From assembly GCF_003852425.1 (NCBI RefSeq), contig NZ_QAJN01000018.1, forward strand, positions 131,736 through 195,735: a stretch of 64,000 nucleotides of DNA. Direction: 5' to 3'. A program made the translations under genes and the position numbers. The DNA is from Paucibacter sp. KBW04. GTDB lineage: Bacteria > Pseudomonadota > Gammaproteobacteria > Burkholderiales > Burkholderiaceae_C. The notes beneath the pieces are model-generated. The model worked only from the letters and a program-made list of their open reading frames with translations, made no database searches and was not told the DNA's origin. Shown here one piece after another: positions 1 through 9,381 of the stretch (the stretch's first letter is position 1; every line of letters starts with the position of its first letter).

Positions 1-824
1 CCCTGTTCGGCGGATTCGATCAGCAGCTCGCCGCTGGCGCTGATGCCGCGCGAGATGCCTTGCAAGCTGCCGGCGCTGACCTGGCGGCCCAGGGTCAGGT
101 CGCGCCTGGCGTAGGGCGCTTGCCAGGGAGCGAAGCCTTCGCTCTGGAAGGCATTGAGTGCGCGGGCCAGGGCGGGTGCGATCAGGGCCAGGACTTCGGG
201 CGCCTGGATGCCGGGGCGGAACTCCTGCAAGCTGGCAAAGCCGGTGGAAAAGGCACTGGCGCTGGGTTCTGGCGCCGTGCCACCACTCAGTTCGTGGATA
301 TTCAGACCCACGCCGATGATGACCATGCGCTGGCTGCCGGCCGGCACGGTTTCGATCAAGATGCCGCCCAGCTTGCGGCCGTCCAGCCAGATGTCATTGG
401 GCCATTTCAGCATCAGGCGCGGCGCCTGAGCGGCCGGGATCTGTGCCGGTGGCTCCAGGGCGTCGGCGATGGCGCAGCCCACGGCCAGGGACAGGCCCGA
501 CCAGTCGGCCACGCTCATGGGCAGGCCCAGGGAGAAGGTTAGCGAGCTGCCGCCAGTGCTGGACAACCAGGCCCGGCCCATGCGGCCACGGCCATGGCTT
601 TGCTGCTCGGCCACCAGCAGGCAGGGTTGCATATCGTGCGAACGCCGCCCGTAAGCTTGGGGCGAGCCGCTGCGGGCCTCGTTCTTGACCCGCTCCAGCA
701 AGGCGGTGTTGGTGGAGGCGACGCGGGCCAGCACCTCGACGCTGATGCCCGGAAGCAAGGGGCTGAGGGTTTGCCAAAGCGCTTCGGCTTGCCAGTCTTG
801 GTAGGGGGTGTCGGAGCTGGACAT
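1..824 (-). CDS. birA: Biotin--[acetyl-CoA-carboxylase] ligase, partial (C-terminus outside window)
   Basis: This enzyme activates biotin to biotinyl-AMP and attaches it to the biotin carrier protein of acetyl-CoA carboxylase. About 274 codons are visible and the gene runs off the left edge. The catalytic signature is present: the SKGRGRxGRxW biotin/ATP-binding segment, then LKWPNDIW with the conserved Lys, and GGILIE. There is no N-terminal winged-helix domain before the catalytic core, so this is a monofunctional ligase rather than an E. coli-type BirA repressor. The start is an ATG at 824, about 35 residues before the first catalytic block. Family assignment is firm; the missing end cannot be judged. 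Confidence 0.9.
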   Translation of the reverse strand, partial: MSSSDTPYQDWQAEALWQTLSPLLPGISVEVLARVASTNTALLERVKNEARSGSPQAYGRRSHDMQPCLLVAEQQSHGRGRMGRAWLSSTGGSSLTFSLGLPMSVADWSGLSLAVGCAIADALEPPAQIPAAQAPRLMLKWPNDIWLDGRKLGGILIETVPAGSQRMVIIGVGLNIHELSGGTAPEPSASAFSTGFASLQEFRPGIQAPEVLALIAPALARALNAFQSEGFAPWQAPYARRDLTLGRQVSAGSLQGISRGISASGELLIESAEQ

Positions 825-846
825 GGGACTGCGGGGGGGAGTGCGC

Positions 847-1359
847 TTAGCGCTTGGGTGCCAACATGGTGCCACGGCAGTGCGGGCTGCCGCAGTAACA
901 GGCGAATTCTTTCTTCAGCTTGGGCGTGTAGCGCTCGTCAATCGTGAGGCCGTAGTCGTAGAACAGCTCTTCGCCGGGGCTCAAGTCCACCAAGGCCTTG
1001 ATATAGACCCGGCCCTCCACCTCGTCGGCCTCGCAATTGGGCTCGCAAGCGTGGTTGATCCAGCGCGAGCTATTGCCGCCGTGGAGGGCGTCGATGACGC
1101 GGCCGTCATCGATATGGAAGTAAAACGTGTGGTTGGGCTGGCTGGGGTCGTGCGGATGGCGATCCATCGCTTCGTCCCAGCTGATGCGCTCACCGGTGTA
1201 CTCGATGATGACCTCACCTGCAGCGATGGGCGCAAGCGCATAGACTCCGCGCCCATGCACACCCGAATTGCGCACCTGGATCCGGCGGCCCGAGGCCTTC
1301 GCTGGGGCTGCGGGCTTGGCGGCAGCGGCCGGGGACTTTTTACGAGCGGCTTGCGTCAT
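847..1359 (-). CDS. SET-domain protein-lysine methyltransferase
   Basis: A 170-residue protein that is almost entirely one SET domain, preceded by a short Lys/Ala/Pro-rich tail. SET hallmarks are visible: HGRGVYA near the start of the domain, the SAM/pseudoknot segment NHACEPNC, then ELFYDYG, and a post-SET CxC-x4-C zinc motif (ACYCGSPHC). SET enzymes transfer methyl groups to protein lysines; the bacterial target is unknown. The frame is open upstream to 1437, but ATG 1359 just before the basic tail is the likely start. It is divergent from topB. In bacteria such genes are often viewed as old acquisitions from eukaryotes, but this one is widespread in Burkholderiales (recalled, not checked). 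Confidence 0.85.
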   Translation of the reverse strand: MTQAARKKSPAAAAKPAAPAKASGRRIQVRNSGVHGRGVYALAPIAAGEVIIEYTGERISWDEAMDRHPHDPSQPNHTFYFHIDDGRVIDALHGGNSSRWINHACEPNCEADEVEGRVYIKALVDLSPGEELFYDYGLTIDERYTPKLKKEFACYCGSPHCRGTMLAPKR

Positions 1360-1483
1360 CGAGTTTGTGGTTACATTGAATTCATGGGTGCGCGCGTGCG
1401 TGTGCGCATGCGCGAGGCCGGATTGTAGGCAGAGCACGGGACCACCTTGCCGATTGAACAGAAGAAAACATCAAACCGACACT

Positions 1484-4165
1484 ATGAGCAAAACACTGAT
1501 CATTGCCGAGAAGCCCTCCGTGGCCCAGGACATCGTGCGTGCGCTCACCCCGAGCGCTGGCAAGTTCGAGAAACATGACGAGTACTTTGAGAGCGAGCAC
1601 TATGTGGTCAGCTCGGCCGTCGGCCATCTGGTGGAGATCAAGGCGCCGGAAGAATTTGACGTCAAGCGCGGCAAGTGGAGCTTTGCCAATCTGCCGGTGA
1701 TCCCGCCTCACTTTGATCTCAATCCCATCGACAAGAGCAAGGGCCGGCTGAACGCCCTGGTCAAGCTGATCCGCCGCAAGGACGTGACGCAGCTGATCAA
1801 CGCCTGTGACGCGGGCCGCGAGGGTGAGCTGATCTTCCGCCTGATCGTTCAGTACGCCGGCACGGCCAAGGCGGCCATCAACAAGCCGGTGCAGCGCCTG
1901 TGGCTGCAGTCCATGACGCCGCAAGCCATCCGCGAGGGCTTTGAGAAGCTGCGCACGGACGCGCAGATGCTGCCCCTGGCCGATGCGGCGCGCTGCCGCT
2001 CCGAGGCCGATTGGCTGGTCGGCATCAACGGCACCCGGGCGATGACGGCCTTCAATTCGCGCGATGGCGGCTTCTTTCTGACCACGGTCGGCCGGGTGCA
2101 GACGCCCACGCTGTCCATCGTGGTGGAGCGGGAAGAAAAGATCCGCAAGCATGTGGCGCGCGACTACTGGGAGGTGCGTGCCAGCTTCGACGCCCAAGCC
2201 GGCCAGTACGAAGGCAAGTGGTTTGATCCGCAGTGGAAGAAGAACGCCGAGGACGCCGAGCTCAAGGCCGACCGCCTCTGGCAACGCCCCGACGCCGAGG
2301 CCATTGCCGCCGCCGTGCTGGGCCAGCCCGCCAAGGTGACGGAAGAAAGCAAGCCCACCAGCAGCAGCTGCGGCGGCCTCTACGACCTGACCACCTTGCA
2401 GCGCGAGGCCAACTCGCGCTTTGGCTTCTCGGCCAAGACCACGCTCTCCCTGGCCCAGGCCTTGTACGAGAAGCACAAGGTCTTGACCTATCCGCGTACC
2501 GACTCGCGCTATCTGCCCGAAGACTATCTGGCTGTGGCCAAGCAGACGGCCGAGATGATCGCCTCTGAAGACATGCCCGGCCCTCTGCGCGAGCTGGCCG
2601 CGCATGCCAAGAAGTCCTTGAAGGAAGGCTATATCAAGCCGACCAAAAAGGTGTTTGATAACAGCAAGGTCTCGGATCACTTTGCCATCATCCCCACCCT
2701 GCAAGCGCCCAAGAGCCTGACCGACATCGAGGCCAAGCTCTATGACATGGTGGTCAAGCGCTTCCTGGCGGTGTTTTTCCCGCCGGCCGAGTTCCTGGTC
2801 ACGACCCGCATCAGCACCGTCAAGGCTGGGGGTAAGGACTACAACTTCCAAACCAATGGCAAGGTGCTGGTCAAGCCGGGCTGGTTGGCCGTCTACGGCA
2901 AAGAAGCGCAAGAAGACGATGCCAATCTGGTGGCCGTGGCCGCGGGCGAAGTGGTGCGCACCGAGGGCGTGGATGTGAAGGCCCTGGCCACCAAGCCGCC
3001 GGCCCGTTACACGGAAGCGACTTTGCTCTCCGCCATGGAAGGCGCGGGCAAGCTGATCGAAGACGAAGAGCTGCGCGCCGCCATGACCGAAAAAGGCCTG
3101 GGCACGCCAGCCACCCGCGCCGCCACCATCGAAGGTCTGCTGACCGAGAAGTACATGGTGCGCGACGGCCGTGAGCTCATCCCCACCGCCAAGGCCTTCC
3201 AGCTGATGACCCTGCTGCGCGGCCTGAATGTGGAGAACCTGACCAACCCGCAGCTCACCGGCGAATGGGAATTCAAGCTGGCCGAGATGGAGAAGGGCCG
3301 CCTGAACCGCGACGCCTTCATGGCTGAGATCGCCGCCATGACCGAGCGCGTGGTGCAAAAAGCCAAGGAATACGACCGCGACACCATTCCCGGCGACTAC
3401 GCGACGCTCAAAGCCCCTTGCCCCAAATGCGGCGGCGTGGTGAAAGAGAACTATCGCCGCTTCACCTGCACTGGCAAGGACGGTGCGGCCGAAGGCTGCG
3501 GTTTCTCCATCGGCAAGATCCCCGGCAGCCGCAGCTTTGAGCTGCACGAGGTGGAGAAGTTCTTGGTCGACAAAAAGATCGGCCCGCTGGAAGGCTTTCG
3601 CTCCAAGGCGGGTTGGCCCTTCACCGCCGAGTTGGCCCTGGTCTATGACGAGGAGATCAAGAACTGGAAGCTGGAGTTCGACTTCGGCGAGGATGCCAAA
3701 AAGGCTGAAGGCCTTGGCGAGCCGGTGGACTTCAGCGCCCAGACGGCGCTGGGCCATTGCCCCAAATGCGGCGGCTCGGTGTTCGAGCATGGCAGCAACT
3801 ATGTCTGCCAAAACGCGGTCGGCCCTGGCTCTAGCTGCGACTTCAAGAGCGGCAAAATCATTCTGCAGCAGCCCATCGAGGTGGCGCAGATGCAAAAGCT
3901 CCTGAGCACGGGCAAGACCGAGCTGCTGGAGAACTTCGTCTCCAACAAGACCCGACGCAAGTTCAAGGCCTTCCTGGCCTTTGACAAAAAGGAAGGCAAG
4001 GTGATGTTCGAGTTTGAGCCGCGCGCGGCCAAGCCCGGAGCCAAGCCGGCGGCAAAGACGGCAGACAAAGCGGCGGACAAGGCCCCCGCGGCCAAGACTG
4101 CCAGCAAGGCTGCCGCCAAGGCCCCGGCCAAGAAAGCGGCGGCCAAGAAAACCGCCAAGGCCTGA
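1484..4165 (+). CDS. topB: DNA topoisomerase III (type IA) with histone-like C-terminal tail
   Basis: An 893-residue type IA topoisomerase that relaxes and decatenates DNA through a 5'-phosphotyrosine bond. The N-terminal Toprim domain begins LIIAEKPSVA and carries CDAGREGE with the acidic metal-binding residues. The catalytic Tyr is Y336 in LTYPRTDSRYLPE. Two C-terminal zinc-ribbon/Toprim-Crpt repeats carry CPKCGG motifs at about residues 645 and 757. The last 45 or so residues are a Lys/Ala/Pro tail resembling histone H1, a plausible extra DNA-binding surface. The frame is open upstream into the SET gene, but ATG 1484 gives the canonical MSKTLIIAEK start. The standard E. coli enzyme is about 650 residues, so the C-terminal half is an extension typical of the long proteobacterial form. 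Confidence 0.95.
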   Translation: MSKTLIIAEKPSVAQDIVRALTPSAGKFEKHDEYFESEHYVVSSAVGHLVEIKAPEEFDVKRGKWSFANLPVIPPHFDLNPIDKSKGRLNALVKLIRRKDVTQLINACDAGREGELIFRLIVQYAGTAKAAINKPVQRLWLQSMTPQAIREGFEKLRTDAQMLPLADAARCRSEADWLVGINGTRAMTAFNSRDGGFFLTTVGRVQTPTLSIVVEREEKIRKHVARDYWEVRASFDAQAGQYEGKWFDPQWKKNAEDAELKADRLWQRPDAEAIAAAVLGQPAKVTEESKPTSSSCGGLYDLTTLQREANSRFGFSAKTTLSLAQALYEKHKVLTYPRTDSRYLPEDYLAVAKQTAEMIASEDMPGPLRELAAHAKKSLKEGYIKPTKKVFDNSKVSDHFAIIPTLQAPKSLTDIEAKLYDMVVKRFLAVFFPPAEFLVTTRISTVKAGGKDYNFQTNGKVLVKPGWLAVYGKEAQEDDANLVAVAAGEVVRTEGVDVKALATKPPARYTEATLLSAMEGAGKLIEDEELRAAMTEKGLGTPATRAATIEGLLTEKYMVRDGRELIPTAKAFQLMTLLRGLNVENLTNPQLTGEWEFKLAEMEKGRLNRDAFMAEIAAMTERVVQKAKEYDRDTIPGDYATLKAPCPKCGGVVKENYRRFTCTGKDGAAEGCGFSIGKIPGSRSFELHEVEKFLVDKKIGPLEGFRSKAGWPFTAELALVYDEEIKNWKLEFDFGEDAKKAEGLGEPVDFSAQTALGHCPKCGGSVFEHGSNYVCQNAVGPGSSCDFKSGKIILQQPIEVAQMQKLLSTGKTELLENFVSNKTRRKFKAFLAFDKKEGKVMFEFEPRAAKPGAKPAAKTADKAADKAPAAKTASKAAAKAPAKKAAAKKTAKA

Positions 4166-4204
4166 GGCCAGGGCCCCCGAGCGGGCCCCGGCGCACAAAC
4201 TCTG

Positions 4205-4222
4205 ACGGGCCGGCTGGCCCGT
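4205..4222 (+). terminator. Possible hairpin terminator after topB
   Basis: A perfect 7-bp stem (ACGGGCC/GGCCCGT) with a four-base loop lies 40 nt after the topB stop. No T-tract follows, so it is a weak candidate. Confidence 0.3.
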
Positions 4223-4259
4223 TCACGCATCGTGATGAGGATTCCTGGGGAGGGATCGC

Positions 4260-6119
4260 ATGTCGGTTAGGGATTTCGGTCTGGGCATTCAGGCAAGGCT
4301 GATGCTGGGCATTGCCGGGGTTGCCACGGCCCTGGTGGCCGTGGTGGGCCTGGTCTGGACCACCCAGATGGAGCGCGAGCTGAGCCTGGAGCTGGATCAG
4401 CGGGTGGCTCGCATGGTGATGCTGGTCAAGCGCAATCTGGCCGTGCCCATCTGGAATATGGATGCCGGCTCGGTGGAGAACCTGCTGGACGCGGTGATGG
4501 CCGATCCCGAGGTGCATGCCATCGAGGTGCGCAGCGAGAGCTTCAGCGACAAGCCCATCGTGCGCCAGCGCATGGGTCAGCCCGTTGAGCCCTTGCGCAG
4601 CGAGTTTGATGTGGTCTACAGCAGCAATGCCTACGCCGCCCAGAAGTCGCTGGCGCGGGTCAGCCTGATCTACAGCCGCGAGCAAAGCCAGGAACAGTTG
4701 CAGCGCACCCGCCGCTTTGTGGCCGCCCTTTTGCTGGGCGTGCTGGCGACCGTGGTCTTGAGCTGTTATGTGCTGGTTAAACGCTTTGTCAAGCAACCGG
4801 TGCTACGCCTGGGGGCCTTGGCCCAGCGGGTGGCCGATGGCGATCTGGGCGCCCGGGCCGAGGTGGGCAAGCGCGATGAGATAGGCCGGCTCACCGAGCA
4901 ATTCAACGCCATGAGTTCCAGCCTGCTGGCCTCCTCGCAAGAGCTCAAGCGCAGCGAGGAGCGCTACCGCAGCCTCTACGAGAACGCGCCGGCCGGCATC
5001 TTCCAGGCCGATGACCGGGGCCGCCTGCTCAGCCTCAACCACGCCTTGGCCCGCATGCTGGGCTTTGCTTCGCCGGCCCAGGCCCTGGCGGCCGGCGCCC
5101 GCCTGCGCCAGCTGGCGGAGCTGGACCCGGCGGACTACAAGGCCATGGCCCGCGCCCTGATGCGCGACCAGCGTTTGCAGCAAGTGCCGCTGCGCATCGC
5201 CCTGCCCGAGGGCCGCCAGCTCTGGGTGGAGCTGACGGTCCATCGCGTCGCCGAACCCGAGGAGGGCGGCGGCCCGCGCATCGAGGGCATGATCACCAAC
5301 ATCACCCAGCGCCGCCTGGCCGAGCAAGAGCTGACCCACCACCGCGACCATCTGGAAGAGCTGGTGGCCAAACGCACCCAGGCGCTCAAGCAAGCCATCA
5401 CCCGGGCCGAAGTGTCCAGCCAGGCCAAGAGCCGCTTCCTGGCCACCATGAGCCATGAGTTCCGCACGCCCCTCAACGCCATCCTGGGCTTTGCCCAGCT
5501 GCTGCAGATGGACGATGAGCTGCGGCCCGACCAGCGTGCGCGCATCGACTCCATCCGCAACTCCGGCGAGCATTTGCTCAGCCTGATCTCCGATGTACTG
5601 GACATGGCCAGCATCGAGGCCGGCAAGGTGCGTTTGCAGCCCAGCCCGGTGGACCTGCGCGCCCTGCTGGACATGGCTTGCGACACCGTGCGCCTGCGCG
5701 CCGAGCAGAAGAAGCTGATGTTCGCCGTCGACCTCTCGCCCCATCTGCCGCAGCGGGTGATGGTGGACGGCCAGCGCCTGCGCCAGATCTTGCTCAATCT
5801 GCTCTCCAACGCCGTCAAGTACACCGACGCGGGCGCCGTCTGCCTGAGCGTGCAGTTCCTGGCCTGGGACGGCGATCGTGTGCGCCTGCGCTTCGCCGTG
5901 GGCGACTCCGGCATCGGCATCGCCGAGCAGCATCTGAGCCACCTCTTCCAGCCCTTCGAGCAAGTGGCCGACAGCGCCCGCTGCCTGGGCGGCACCGGCC
6001 TGGGCCTGTCCATCAGCCAGCAGCTGGTGCAGGAGATGGGCGGCGAGATTCGCGTGAGAAGCGTGCTGGGCGAGGGTAGCGAATTCGAGTTTGACCTGAG
6101 CCTGCCCTGCGTGATCTGA
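4260..6119 (+). CDS. Membrane sensor histidine kinase (HAMP-PAS-HisKA-HATPase), orphan
   Basis: A 619-residue sensor kinase. Visible order: TM helix at about 12-32, a periplasmic sensor region of about 120 residues, second TM helix at about 152-172, HAMP linker, PAS domain (about 235-350), coiled coil, HisKA with the phospho-accepting His399 in [14 protein letters not shown], then HATPase_c with the N box ([12 protein letters not shown]), G1 (GDSGIGIA) and G2 (GTGLGLSI) motifs. GGAG about 7 nt upstream of ATG 4260 supports the start. No response regulator or receiver domain is adjacent, so its partner must be elsewhere. The ligand cannot be inferred. Confidence 0.9.
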   Translation: MSVRDFGLGIQARLMLGIAGVATALVAVVGLVWTTQMERELSLELDQRVARMVMLVKRNLAVPIWNMDAGSVENLLDAVMADPEVHAIEVRSESFSDKPIVRQRMGQPVEPLRSEFDVVYSSNAYAAQKSLARVSLIYSREQSQEQLQRTRRFVAALLLGVLATVVLSCYVLVKRFVKQPVLRLGALAQRVADGDLGARAEVGKRDEIGRLTEQFNAMSSSLLASSQELKRSEERYRSLYENAPAGIFQADDRGRLLSLNHALARMLGFASPAQALAAGARLRQLAELDPADYKAMARALMRDQRLQQVPLRIALPEGRQLWVELTVHRVAEPEEGGGPRIEGMITNITQRRLAEQELTHHRDHLEELVAKRTQALKQAITRAEVSSQAKSRFLATMSHEFRTPLNAILGFAQLLQMDDELRPDQRARIDSIRNSGEHLLSLISDVLDMASIEAGKVRLQPSPVDLRALLDMACDTVRLRAEQKKLMFAVDLSPHLPQRVMVDGQRLRQILLNLLSNAVKYTDAGAVCLSVQFLAWDGDRVRLRFAVGDSGIGIAEQHLSHLFQPFEQVADSARCLGGTGLGLSISQQLVQEMGGEIRVRSVLGEGSEFEFDLSLPCVI

Positions 6120-6189
6120 AGGCCGGTGTTTGTGGGGTGCGTGTAGAGCGCCAAATTGGTTGCCTTGGCAGGTTGGGTAGATCAAGGCC

Positions 6190-6465
6190 TTGCACCTCCT
6201 CCTGCCCTACGCCTCTTTCCTGTTCTCGCTGCTGCCTTTGCTGCAAGGGCAGTACTGGCGGCTCTGGAAGATGGCATACGGCGGCCGTGCTTTGACGGGC
6301 AGCTGGGGCACCGTCTGGTTCGTGCCGATCCTGTTCCTGACCCAACAAGTCATGAAACAAGGCAACTACGGCTGGCCGCTGCTGAGCCTGGCATCTTCAT
6401 TGGCCGCCGTGCACTTGGTCTGCCAGCTCTGCCGTGTCCGCAGCCTCACGCGTTCTCAAGACTGA
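6190..6465 (+). CDS. Small hydrophobic membrane protein, unknown
   Basis: A 91-residue open frame with a TTG start and three hydrophobic stretches (about 5-19, 41-54, 61-79), ending in a basic, Arg-rich tail. The Trp/aromatic-rich pattern at predicted membrane boundaries looks like a real small integral membrane protein rather than a chance frame, but no family is recognised. It has no clear Shine-Dalgarno sequence and could begin at an internal codon. It lies 70 nt after the histidine kinase. Confidence 0.4.
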   Translation: MHLLLPYASFLFSLLPLLQGQYWRLWKMAYGGRALTGSWGTVWFVPILFLTQQVMKQGNYGWPLLSLASSLAAVHLVCQLCRVRSLTRSQD

Positions 6466-7085
6466 CTGACCGCCTAGAGAGCGGCCACCGAACTCATCGT
6501 GCCTGACACGGGGCTCCGAGGCGCCGTGGCCAGTCGCCACCTCGAAGTGCGGGTTGAGAAAGGGTCTCGCGCCCTAGGGCGCGCATTCTTGGAATTTCGG
6601 CTCAGAACGAATTGTGATCTCCATAACGTGAGGCATCTTTTCGCATTTGCTCGAGCCCATCCGGCCTGTGGCGGCGAACGCGGCAGGGTACTTACGAAGT
6701 ATGGAGATGGCGATAGTTCAGCATGTGTTCTCCGGTTCGGAAGAACCGAATCCTAGGGGTGCTAACCCCTGGTATGTGCGGGGTGCGCCCTGCTTAACGC
6801 GGACTTTCCCTCGCTTTGAAGTCATGGGCGGCCGTTGAAATTTTGACGTAAGGGACCGTCGACACATTCGCGAAGTTGGGAAGTGGGGATGCTGCTGTTG
6901 GATGCGCGTCGGCGAACAAGCGGACGGGCCTTCGGCTGGCCTGAACAGGCCACCCTGCGCGACAGAGCTTCGCTTTAAGCCCAGGCCGGTTACCCAAAAG
7001 GCGAAGCGAAAAAGAGGTGGTCCGCAGTCCGACTGCAATTAAAAACCGTCTGGCCAAAGTGCTGGATATAAAGGGAGCAAGCTGA
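6466..7085. other. 620-bp region without a convincing gene; leader of the MFS transporter
   Basis: No frame here has convincing coding character. The part nearest the transporter holds several perfect short hairpins. CGGTTC-GGAA-GAACCG and AGGGGT-GCTA-ACCCCT stand side by side around 6731-6768. TGGCCTG-AA-CAGGCCA lies near 6936-6951. An inverted pair GCTTCGC/GCGAAGC lies around 6967-7006. These may be operators or a structured leader. No known riboswitch consensus was recognised. Confidence 0.5.
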
Positions 7086-8888
7086 ATGACGACAAGCGAC
7101 ATCACAAACTCGGTGCGGGAACGTTCCCGGCCCATGACCCCTGAAGAGAAAAAGGTGATTGCCGCCTCTTCGGCGGGAACAATCTTCGAGTGGTACGACT
7201 TCTACCTCTACGGCGCGCTGGCCGCGATCATCGGGGCGCAGTTCTTCACCGCCTTCCCCGAAAACACACGCAATGTGTTCGCCTTGCTTGCCTTCGCAGC
7301 CGGCTTCATCGTGCGTCCGTTTGGCGCCCTGGTGTTCGGCATGCTGGGCGACATGATCGGACGCAAGTACACCTTCCTGATGACCATCGTCATCATGGGT
7401 GTTTCGACTTTCCTGGTCGGCGTCTTGCCCAACTACGAAAGCTGGGGCGTTGCGGCTCCCATCATCCTGATCTTGCTGCGCATGGCGCAGGGCCTGGCGC
7501 TGGGCGGCGAGTACGGTGGTGCAGCGATCTACGTGGCTGAGCATGCGCCAGCCAACCAGCGTGGCTACTTCACGGCCTTCATCCAGACCACGGCGACCTT
7601 GGGCCTGTTGCTGTCCTTGATCGTGATTCTGTCGGTGCAAGGCTACGTCAATGGCAACTATCCCGACGTGCCCCTGATGAAGGACGGCATCGCGGTGTTG
7701 ATGGCCGACGGCACACCGCAGATGGTCAAGGCATTCAATGCCTGGGGCTGGCGCGTGCCCTTCATTGGCTCGATCTTCCTGCTGCTGATCTCGCTCTACA
7801 TCCGCCTGCAGATGAACGAGAGCCCGGCCTTTAAGAAGATGAAGGAAGAGGGCCGCACCTCCAAGGCACCGCTGAGCGAAGCCTTCGGCAACTGGAAGAA
7901 CGGCAAGATCGCCCTCATCGCGCTGTTCGGCCTCGTCGCAGGTCAGGCCGTGGTTTGGTATACGGGCCAGTTCTACGCGCTGTTCTTCATGCAGAACGTG
8001 ATCAAGATCGACAGCTTCACGGCCAACGTGATGGTGGCCTGGTCCTTGATCCTGGGCACGGGCGGCTTCCTGTTCTTTGGCGCGCTGTCCGATCGCATCG
8101 GCCGCAAGCCCATCATCCTGGCGGGCTGTCTGCTGGGTGCCGTCACCTTCCTGCCTCTGTTCGGCTTGCTGACCAAGACGGCCAATCCCGCGATCTACAA
8201 AGCGCACCAGACGCCCGTTACGGTGACCGTGAACGCGCAAGACTGCTCGTTCCAGTTCAACCCCACGGGAACGGCCAAGTTCACTTCGTCTTGCGACATC
8301 GCCAAGGCACAACTGGCTCGTACCTCGGTGAACTACACCACCTTGGAAGGTGCAGCGCCTGGCACCTTGGCGGTGGTGAAGGTCGGCGAAACGTCGATCC
8401 CGGCGTACGACGCGGGCAAGCTCGCCGGCGACGATTTGAAGAAGGCCAAGACCACGTTCGACTCCGCGCTGAATGCGGCGCTGAAGCAGGCGGGCTACCC
8501 GATGGTTCCGGCCGACAACTCGAGCATTGCAAAGGCCCAGCACTTCTTCGACATCTTCACGGCGCAGAAGCTGACGATCATCGCCATCCTGACCTATCTT
8601 GTCATCTTGGTGACCATGGTCTACGGCCCGATCGCCGCGATGCTGGTTGAACTGTTCCCGACCCGCATCCGCTACTCGGGCCTGTCGCTGCCGTATCACA
8701 TCGGCAATGGCTGGTTCGGTGGCCTGATGCCGGCGACCGCCTTCGCGATTTCGGCGCAGACCGGCAACATCTACTCGGGCCTGTGGTACGCCATCGTGGT
8801 GGCCGTCATGACGGTGGTCATCGGTATGTTGCTGGTGCCGGGTGGTACCCACAGGAAGGACATCTTCGCTGGCGACGGCGGCAGATAA
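7086..8888 (+). CDS. MHS-family MFS transporter with a large extramembrane insertion
   Basis: A 600-residue major facilitator of the metabolite:H+ symporter group. Hallmarks are the N-terminal FEWYDFYLYG motif, the loop 2-3 signature GDMIGRKYT and its second copy SDRIGRKP between TM8 and TM9, the long TM5/6 region RMAQGLALGGEYGGA, and ELFPTRIRYSGLS near TM11. An insertion of about 120 residues (about 366-486) rich in polar residues, with two Cys, interrupts the second half, so the protein is longer than the usual 430-550. GGGAG 9 nt before ATG 7086 supports the start. It probably forms a unit with the small membrane gene that follows. The substrate (organic acid, proline/betaine or similar) cannot be told from sequence. 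Confidence 0.85.
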   Translation: MTTSDITNSVRERSRPMTPEEKKVIAASSAGTIFEWYDFYLYGALAAIIGAQFFTAFPENTRNVFALLAFAAGFIVRPFGALVFGMLGDMIGRKYTFLMTIVIMGVSTFLVGVLPNYESWGVAAPIILILLRMAQGLALGGEYGGAAIYVAEHAPANQRGYFTAFIQTTATLGLLLSLIVILSVQGYVNGNYPDVPLMKDGIAVLMADGTPQMVKAFNAWGWRVPFIGSIFLLLISLYIRLQMNESPAFKKMKEEGRTSKAPLSEAFGNWKNGKIALIALFGLVAGQAVVWYTGQFYALFFMQNVIKIDSFTANVMVAWSLILGTGGFLFFGALSDRIGRKPIILAGCLLGAVTFLPLFGLLTKTANPAIYKAHQTPVTVTVNAQDCSFQFNPTGTAKFTSSCDIAKAQLARTSVNYTTLEGAAPGTLAVVKVGETSIPAYDAGKLAGDDLKKAKTTFDSALNAALKQAGYPMVPADNSSIAKAQHFFDIFTAQKLTIIAILTYLVILVTMVYGPIAAMLVELFPTRIRYSGLSLPYHIGNGWFGGLMPATAFAISAQTGNIYSGLWYAIVVAVMTVVIGMLLVPGGTHRKDIFAGDGGR

Positions 8889-8962
8889 GCCCATCTCGAT
8901 TGCCGGGCCGAGGCTTCCGCGAAGCCACGGCCCGGTGTGCATTTGACAAGGGAGATGCCGCT

Positions 8963-9235
8963 TTGACCGATCTCGTGCTTTCACAATTGACCGACCTTTT
9001 TCGCTTTGGACTGATCATCGCTCTCGTGGTGACGATGCAGAGAACCGCGGCGGTGACAGGGCGCGTCCTGCCCCTGGCCATGGGCGTGGTGTTCGTGGCT
9101 GTCATGATCCCCGCCACCATGCCTAGCGGTTCGGTGAGTATGACCCACGCCATCCTTGCTGGGCTGGTGTCCAACGCCATCATATTGATGCCCGTGCTGG
9201 CCGGTGCGTGGCTGATCGCGCGACTGCGGCGCTGA
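8963..9235 (+). CDS. Small three-helix membrane protein downstream of the MFS transporter
   Basis: A 90-residue protein with three strong hydrophobic segments (about 12-25, 38-50, 62-84). The TTG start at 8963 is chosen because AAGGGAG sits 8 nt upstream and because translation from further upstream would run through non-coding-looking sequence. It lies 74 nt after the MFS gene on the same strand and is probably co-transcribed. No family is recognised. An accessory or stabilising subunit of the transporter is possible but unproven. Confidence 0.65.
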   Translation: MTDLVLSQLTDLFRFGLIIALVVTMQRTAAVTGRVLPLAMGVVFVAVMIPATMPSGSVSMTHAILAGLVSNAIILMPVLAGAWLIARLRR

Positions 9236-9321
9236 ACAAGGCAGAAGAATCGGTGGCGGCGAACCCCGCCTGGGCCGCCCGCCGCAAATTGCCACCGGCC
9301 GCGTGCCCTGATTTTCGACAC

Positions 9322-9350
9322 TTGTCGGCCAGGCGCGCTCGCAGTATGGT
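9322..9350 (+). promoter_or_regulatory. Candidate sigma-70 promoter of the M16 peptidase gene
   Basis: TTGTCG (9322-9327) and TATGGT (9345-9350) are separated by exactly 17 nt and lie 31 nt before the peptidase start. Each hexamer has two mismatches to consensus. Confidence 0.4.
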
Positions 9351-9381
9351 GCGCGCCATCTGTACATCCAATGGAATTCCA

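Noticed and set aside
394..777. A 127-codon minus-strand frame overlapping birA
   Set aside because: It is in a different frame from the catalytic motifs of biotin ligase, which are uninterrupted in the frame starting at 824.
8783..8962. N-terminal extension of the small membrane gene to 8783
   Set aside because: It would overlap the MFS gene by over 100 bases and adds an Arg/His/Gly-rich shadow sequence; TTG 8963 has an ideal ribosome-binding site.
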